DNA of 64,000 nucleotides, taken from assembly GCA_008933995.1 (NCBI GenBank), contig WARS01000029.1, positions 13,835,107-13,899,106 of the forward strand. The letters run 5' to 3'. The position numbers were made by a program, and so were the translations under genes. Shown here piece after piece: positions 1-64,000 of this stretch. This stretch comes from Datnioides undecimradiatus (Eukaryota > Chordata > Actinopteri > Lobotiformes > Datnioididae). The notes beneath the pieces are model-generated. The model was given only the letters and a program-made list of their open reading frames with translations. It was not told the origin of the DNA and did no database searches. Numbering within the stretch: position 1 is the stretch's first letter; each line of letters starts with the position of its first letter.

Positions 1-973
1 TTTTCATGATCAAAATCAATTTAATGAGTGTAATCGTTTAGCAGTCAGAAGGCCAGAAGAGGTGCAGTGTGCGTTCACTTGAAATTAAATGCTACTTCAT
101 CATTCTTTTCTTGTCAAAAACATTTCATCAACTCCCCTTCCACTGTTTTCCTTTTGTTTTCAACTCACTTCTCCATCCATCTGTCTTTCACTCAGAAGGC
201 ATCCAGGTGAAAGGGGAATAAATGTGTACTCAGGTCAGTGGAAAATGGAGAAACAGAGAAGTGCAAGTATAATTGGGAAGAAGGTTGAGGAGAGAGGTTT
301 ATGGACGAAGAGCAAGATATGAGGGTGTGGAGAGAAGAGAGAAAAGGGAAGCAGGAGGGCAGACTAATGAGGAAGCAGGAGGGGGAGATCACCAGACACT
401 GCCTTCCTTTTTCTCATCAGTCTGAGGGCTGAAGGCCACAGAGGTGTATTTAGCAAGCACCGAGAGAGGAGGAGACAAAACAAAGCTAACAAAGTAAAAA
501 TGGAACTTTTGAAGGACTCTGGTTTGTGTGGCAGATGAGAGGTCGATGTGCTGGCGCGGTGTGTGTCCACGCATGTGTTTGTCTGTGAGCTTTATGTCTC
601 TCCACCCTACGGGTGTCCTGCCTTCCCCTGATGGAGCTGCTTTCTTTGTTCTTCTCCTAAATAGCAGTTGTCACAGGCATCCTCCCACACACAGGGAAAG
701 AGCCAAAAGCCCCCAAAAGCGTCCCTGTTGTTTTCTCTTCCTGCTGGAGACCCTCACGTCCTCACACTCCATATCTAAGCACTGCAGCCATCCTCCAACA
801 CTGAGCGTGATGGCCTCAGTGTGTTTATGTGTGTGTGAGTCCCCTGTTTTGACACAGCTTACAAAGCGTGAAAATTGTACCATTCATGTGCCTCTGCAAG
901 ACAGTGACAATTCTCTGTGTCTTCTTTTTGTGTGGGTTTGCATATGCATATTTGTTTGTGTTTACCTCTGCAG
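1..973 (+). other. cacna1e: Intron of cacna1e, 3' part only
   Basis: No exon is recognisable. The IS2-IS3 exon expected just upstream of IS4 is not here, so the gene continues beyond the window's left edge. The intron ends in a normal acceptor at 972-973. An open frame running through it from about 528 is chance read-through into the IS4 exon. Confidence 0.75.
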
Positions 974-33833
<32,860 letters not shown>

Positions 33834-35890
33834 AACCAGATAGAATGAAGATGCATAGAGCAACTGGGAACTTCAGAGAAGCTCCATGTGACACCACGAG
33901 GCTTTAAGCTCCTCTGTGGCTCTGAGGACTTGTTTTCAGTACCAGTAGCATTAAAGCCAGGACTAAAGTCTTTATCTGGATACTTGGATGTCTGTCTGAA
34001 CGTGTTATTGTGTGTGTGTGTGTTTTTGTTGTAGCTGGAGTGAGGCTACGTGCGTAGACACGGGTGTGTGTGTGTGTGCATCTGCCTGTGGTCTCAATAG
34101 AGAAGATTTGCCAAATCAAGACAACAGCGGAGACTCACTGTCCTATAAGTAGATCACTGCAGGCAAACTCATGTGTTGCCAAGCCTTCCCACGCAAGCTT
34201 TGATTGTGATTTGAACAAAATATGGTGAGACCACATCGGTCCAAGGTGTCCAGTTCCTCTCATCGAATCCAAGAAACTGATCTAAGTGCGTTTTTGTGTA
34301 GGTGAACATAGAGGTAGCATGTAAAAAAATGTAATACGATGAATGTATTTAAGCTTCTATATTGAGGTCAGTCGAGAGGGTTGCTGTTAGTCTTTACTGT
34401 GCATAGTTGTGAGAGTAGCAGTGAAACGGGATGATTCAGATTTCCAGATTTTGCCAGTTCATAACTGGCAACCAGCCACTCTACTCCATTCCTGTTTACA
34501 ACAAGAGTATCCACATGGTCCATGGGCATTATGAGGTCACTAAACAATAAAAAGTCAATACAGGAAATCAAGTTCCAGATGTTAAAGTGAACAAAACCTC
34601 CAGTGATGGTCGAGTTATTTTTCTGTCCTTATGTGAAAACGGTGACAGTGCACCTTCACCTTTGTGTGAAAAGGATGTTGATCATGAAAAGAAGAAGAGA
34701 TGCTTTGCCTCAGGATTCTGGACCTTTGACTTTGTAATATACTATCTCCTAAAACCTTGTTCACCTGGGACTTGAGGACTAGAAGTGTCTCTAAATCCTG
34801 CAGGTCAGCAGCATGATATCAACATGACGAGACCATCACAAGGACTTGACCAGAGGAGATTTCACCCAGGCCTTGTGGTCTGCATTCATTGACAACCATC
34901 TTGTAGCACAGACAGCCTGAGTGAAGGCAAACAGATGTTCACGCTTCACATTTTGTGCTGGATTATCACTGTCGATGTCATGTCAGAGAGGTGACTAAAG
35001 CCATTTCCTTCCGGTACAAAGAGCCAGGGACTTCTTCTGGACATGTTGCCTTCTTTTCACATGATGATGAAAACTAAGAGAAATTATTGCCACTTTTTCA
35101 CGTGCAGTGCAACATGGATGCTTTTACAAAAGAGCAATCACATGCACACAATGGTTTGTCTACATGTTAAGTGCCACATTGTTTCCATCACACTGAAGTA
35201 CATCTTTTGGTCAATAGAAACAAGCATAATAGTATTTTCTGTGCTTCACAGTTACATGCATGATCATGGTGACTAAGTTAATGAGAGATATGTGAGAGAA
35301 ACGTGTCTTAGAGCTGCCTGGTCTTATTTTAATGTATTGATGATATTTGATGGGATTCAAAATTAACTTCAACATGGGAGAAATGATGAAACAATCAATG
35401 CTCTTTCAGTCCCAGCATTCACTGTCCATATCTTTGAACATTCCAACTTCGATTTGTTGTTCCCCCTTAAATAAGATGTATATTTATATCATGTGCTGTT
35501 GTGTTAATGTAATATGTTGAGTTTGACATGTTTCTGAAATGTGAACACAGGTCGATCTGGACTGAGGATCCACAGGCCAAGAGAGATGACACTCACCTGC
35601 TGGAGCCCTAAAACAGAAAGTCCTGGCCTGAAAAAAGTTGTGCTTTAGCAGAGCAGGCTCGATTCATACAGTAAACAGGTTAGGCTGAGGCTTCAGCCTG
35701 TAGTTGATAGGGCCGTGCTTAAAATGTACAGTGCAGCCTAGGACTTAACCTCGATGTCTGTCTCTGTACAGAACAGCCTAATCTGTGCCTGGGGAAGCTC
35801 GCACAAAGAGTTCCCTATCAAGTCTGGATTTCATAGATAGAGAAGCTCTCTGGTAAATATGTAGTATAAACTGTACAAAATAAATCCATG
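33834..35890 (+). other. cacna1e: cacna1e 3' untranslated region
   Basis: Sequence from the stop codon to a consensus AATAAA at 35879-35884. An earlier AATAAA at 34546-34551 could give a shorter 3' UTR. Two short GT tracts (about 34010-34024 and 34064-34080) occur near the start. The end point is inferred from the poly(A) signal only, and no conserved element is recognised. Confidence 0.6.
35879..35884 (+). terminator. cacna1e: Poly(A) signal AATAAA, probable end of cacna1e
   Basis: AATAAA is followed by a T-rich stretch within 40 bases. It is the last good signal before the intergenic gap and about 2 kb after the stop codon. Confidence 0.55.
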
Positions 35891-37615
35891 TTTAATTTAT
35901 TGCACCGTTTATATTTTATTTGGATCATAATGCCTGTCTATGACTTTAACAAAAGAGGTGTTTACATATCTGTTCAAAGGACCATTAAACAGAGATCACT
36001 TGTCATTTCTGTACTGGCTCATATTACTACTTTTACATCCTTAAAAAGGCAACTATATACAGCAAAAAGGCTGAGACCACATTGAAAAGAAGGGTTAGGA
36101 AATCAGGAGATTATCAGAAGGGTTTAGGAATCAGAAACAATTAAAGAAAAAAACATTGAAATGTAATATGTAAATCTGTTGTAATGTAAAATGACAAAGA
36201 CATACTTGATTTTTCATTCTATTTCTTGGTCACTATCCAGCTTAACTTGTTTGTTTGTTTGTTTGTTGAGTTGTATTCTTTCTACTGAAGCTGCTTCCAG
36301 ATCGAGTCATCAGAGACTCGTTCAACGGATTCATCTTGCAGCCAGTGTTGACCTGTAATAAATGTTTCCAGCAGATCACTTACTAAGAAGCATTGGTAAA
36401 TTGGAAAAATGTCATCAGACATGAGAGTGTGAGGAGTCAAATTGTTAATCTGAGCAAAGAGGAGCTTTCTCACAGTCAAATAATGGCAGGACTATGGTTT
36501 CTATGGGACCAGTTCAGGGACTACAAGAAACTGGATTACTTGTATCTAAAACACAATAGTACAGACCAAAAGTAATCACATCATCAGAAAATTAATAATT
36601 CAAGCGTTATTCCCTGAGAAAAAAGTAACTTTGCCACAGATATAAAATTAAATAAATGACTAAAATCACCAAAAGTACTGTGAAAAGAAAGTTGTCTCGT
36701 TGTTGTCTCAGAGGATGAGCAGCTGTTTCCAAACCACTTCTCAGGAGCTGAAACAATGCTCATGTTTAAAAAAAAACTAGCAGCATTTTATGTGAGACAA
36801 CTGAAAAATAGTCTTAAAAGTGAAAAACTTAGGAATCTCACTTAGGAATCTAGGTTGAGATTTATGCGAGTAACAATAATGAAATTCAGAATTTCAGGTA
36901 CACAAAGATTCAACTTTTCATTCAAACTTTTAAGTTGGTCTGATTCATAATGAAAAAACAGTATTACACTCAAAACAAATGCAAAGAACAAGTATGTTGA
37001 CTCCTGGTCTCAGAGTATTAGTAAACAGAGAGACAGAGAGAGTACCCAGTGGCTATGAGGGTCTTTATAATACACATCCCATATAATATGCATACAAAAT
37101 ATACAATCAAACAGGAAATATATACAAAGCCATTAAAAGAGATAATCGCACTTTTTAAAATACATTTTAAAACAGGCAATGAATGTGATGTCATGTTTAA
37201 AACATGTCTTATATAACATGTTTATAATCTATCAGCACCAGTACCATTAGCCTATAATTAGCCTATAATTGTATGAATAACACAATTTGATGCAGTTGAT
37301 TTTGATATGACTTAGTGGTACTTTATAGTTTGCACTGAACCCAATGACTCCTCTGGGAACCTGTGCTTTGGCGTGTTTCTGAGTGTATGTTCACATATTC
37401 CCTGAATAACTAGGTGTGAAGGTTTCAGTGCACTGGAAACAGAGCAGATACATAGGTGAGATATCTGGTTTGTTGTTGAGAGATCTGAACGTAAGCTGAG
37501 TATGTTTGTGAGTTGACAGAGATGCTGGTTTGGCCCACCCCCCCAATCCATGTGTGATATCAGCTGAGATGTTGTTCTAGCACCAGTCGTTTCTTTGCTG
37601 TCAGCTCAGCATGAC
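35891..37615. other. Intergenic gap between cacna1e and the collagen gene
   Basis: AT-rich sequence with a short (TTTG)n run at about 36247-36266 and no coding, tRNA or other feature that I can support. The collagen promoter must lie toward its right end. I see a CCAAT at about 37541 but no convincing TATA box. Confidence 0.6.
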
Positions 37616-61985
<24,370 letters not shown>

Positions 61986-61996
61986 CCTATTGTGTA

Positions 61997-61998
<2 letters not shown>

Positions 61999-62068
<70 letters not shown>
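61999..62068. repeat. (GT)n(GA)n compound microsatellite in the 3' UTR
   Basis: About 22 GT units run directly into about 11 GA units, starting just after the collagen stop codon. Confidence 0.95.
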
Positions 62069-62069
<1 letters not shown>

Positions 62070-62801
62070 AAAGAGAGTGTTTTTGAATGTTTTTGCATGT
62101 GGCCCTGTGCCTGATGAAATTCTGTAAATATCTATTTTCATGTAGAAAGCAGGAATATATAGTGTCCAGATGTTTTACATGTACTTTTTTATCAGGATTC
62201 AGTTGCTCAGTTCTGGGGGGTTTTTAATATTTATTTAAATGTCACAAGTTGAATGACACACTAGATTTTATCAAGCATTTTATAAATTTGTGTAAAATAA
62301 CTATGTAGTACCAAATGTTTGAAATTGAGTTGCGTGGACACAGCTCATGAATAGGTATGTTTGAATATGTTTAATCTTTTTTGCATATGTATGATGTAAT
62401 CATGTTTAAATTCAGGTAACTCTGGCCAAGTTGTTCATAAATACAGCAGACAATACTGCTGCTGCTGTTCATGGGCCATCAGGCTGGGGTTCACTTGGGT
62501 AACAGTCACATGGAGTGTATGTGAATAAAAGTCTGTTCAGTGCAGAGAAATATAACATTTTCTGTCATTCTCAATGATAAAAAAAAAACAGCAGGGTCTC
62601 TGAGAGGGATTGTTCTCCTTGCATGATGACAGGTGGAATTTTGGCCCATTGGGAGTTTGCTAATGAGATGAGATAAGATCCTTGAAGAATTATAAAAGGG
62701 TAAACAGCATCTCCCTGTGTGCACTGTATGAACTAACTTTTGTGTACCATGCCCTGGGTGTAACAATATTGTAAGAGAGTTTGTCTCACTCCTATGATGA
62801 C

Positions 62802-62807
62802 AATAAA
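62802..62807 (+). terminator. Poly(A) signal AATAAA, probable end of the collagen gene
   Basis: AATAAA with TG-rich sequence ('gtgacaacaggttgt') about 15-25 bases downstream, typical of a cleavage site. Confidence 0.6.
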
Positions 62808-62830
62808 GTGGATAATTGTGACAACAGGTT

Positions 62831-64000
62831 GTATCTTAAAGTGTCTAAAACTCAGTGTATTCAGTTTCTTGTCATTCATATGAGGGGACTGCATCACTAT
62901 CAAAATAAAACTTTAAACAGGTGAAATGAAATAAACCATGTGCATCTGTTGCAGTGTTGCTGCACCGTACTATAGATGCTTCACTAAAAATACTTTAATT
63001 ACACTTTAAAATGTAGGTTATAATGTAGATTTTTGCTTTTTCCTCTGTGATCAATGTGTATGTTTAGATATTATACCAATCAAGATTGGTTTAGTTTACT
63101 ATGCTAACTTCTTAATATCCTCTTATCATGATAGAAAATACAGTTAACAGTTATAATGATAGTTCTTCGTGTTATTCATGTATAATGGTGTTTCTCGTGT
63201 TTGTTTCGTACCTTGTGCTTTTACATAGAGGATGGCTGTTGTAACACACGCAGCAGGAAATGATGAGCATCTGTCTATTTAAAACCAAAACAGAACTATT
63301 CATCTGAGCCTTGATCTGACTTCTTAGCCTTAGATAAGGGTCTGGTGCCAGCACCTTTTATTCCTAATTTTCTCCTACAGTGCAGTTTGTTTTAACAGAG
63401 TAGCCACTTCTGAAGTCACCAAGTTCAGGGATGCCCAGAAGTCATAATATTGTTTGGTTACATCTCTTGTACAGTATGATAACCATGGGAGTATCTGAGA
63501 CATGTCTTATGGCTATTTTGATTGTGCAGCACTAACAGCACATGTCATAAAGTGGTTTTGTCATGAGAGGAAAGGCCTGCAGCCAGCTGGAAAAGTCTGA
63601 GTGGCAGACTCTCTTCCCACAAACTATACGGAATCATCCAAGTATGATATGACTGCCTTTTACCATTTACATGTTGAGACTCCACTTACATATTCAGTTG
63701 TTTTCTTTTTTACCCTTTAATCATGCACCACACAGTCTGCAGACAAGATTGTGGTTATGTGTAACCTCAGCTGGAAAGGTTTTCATTATATTAGACAATG
63801 TGGTTGTTCATGATTTTAATAAATGTGTCCCTGTGTCTGTGCAGTTAATTGTATTTGACACACTCAACTCATAAGACCAGCTCAGTTTGTAATCTATTAC
63901 CCATCATGCTTTACTTTTAGAGTGTTTTCAATTTAGAGTGCATTTTAAATCATTTTTCTTTAGTTTGCTTTTGGATAACTTTAATCTTGTCATATTAAAT
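62831..64000. other. Downstream intergenic sequence
   Basis: AT-rich sequence with no exon-like homology, RNA gene or repeat I can name. Open frames here are all short and lack splice-flanked homology. Confidence 0.55.

Larger units (their letters stand above)
61986..62830 (+). other. Collagen 3' untranslated region
   Basis: Stop to the AATAAA at 62802-62807, with an alternative AATAAA at 62524-62529. It contains a (GT)n(GA)n repeat within 15 bases of the stop (about 61999-62068). Confidence 0.6.

Overview
The window is vertebrate genomic DNA, almost certainly from a ray-finned fish and probably a percomorph. It has split genes with GT-AG introns of about 80 bp to 3 kb, many long CA/GT microsatellites, a degraded 'gttagcatgctaac'-type repeat familiar from acanthomorph fish, and a solo Ty3/Gypsy-type LTR. 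Two genes, both on the + strand, explain nearly all of the coding sequence. No bacterial, CRISPR or viral system is present, and I found no supported gene on the minus strand.

Region 1 (1 to about 35.9 kb) is the 3' nine-tenths of a CaV2-family voltage-gated calcium channel alpha-1 gene, best matched to CaV2.3 (R-type, cacna1e). It enters the window in the intron before the IS4 exon. I placed 44 exons, two of them alternative to each other. They encode about 2,180 residues: IS4-S6, the AID beta-subunit site, domains II-IV with all four pore glutamates, the EF-hand and IQ regions, and the C-terminal tail. Alternative-splicing hardware is clearly visible: a 12-nt microexon in IIIS3-S4, a 97/97-nt mutually exclusive exon pair (37a/37b type), a 129-nt (43-aa) C-terminal cassette, and a possible new 66-nt cassette in the II-III loop. 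The 3' UTR is about 2 kb.

Region 2 (about 35.9-37.6 kb) is a short intergenic gap with nothing recognised.

Region 3 (37.6-62.8 kb) is a complete fibrillar procollagen gene of about 67 exons and about 2,020 residues. It has a signal peptide, a TSPN/laminin-G N-propeptide, an acidic variable region in one 1,203-nt exon, a minor helix, a short non-collagenous spacer, a major helix of about 1,011 residues built from 45/54/108-nt exons, a basic C-telopeptide and a COLFI C-propeptide. The layout is that of clade-B (type V/XI) chains, but the protein is highly divergent. Gly-X-Y periodicity fails at six places, and a second start exon with its own signal peptide could make a form lacking TSPN. I cannot assign it to a named collagen, and it is the most interesting object in the window.

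Region 4 (62.8-64.0 kb) is downstream intergenic sequence with no supported gene. The two genes encode unrelated products (a neuronal/endocrine Ca2+ channel and an extracellular matrix chain). Their adjacency may be a relic of ancient linkage between CaV2 and clade-B collagen genes.
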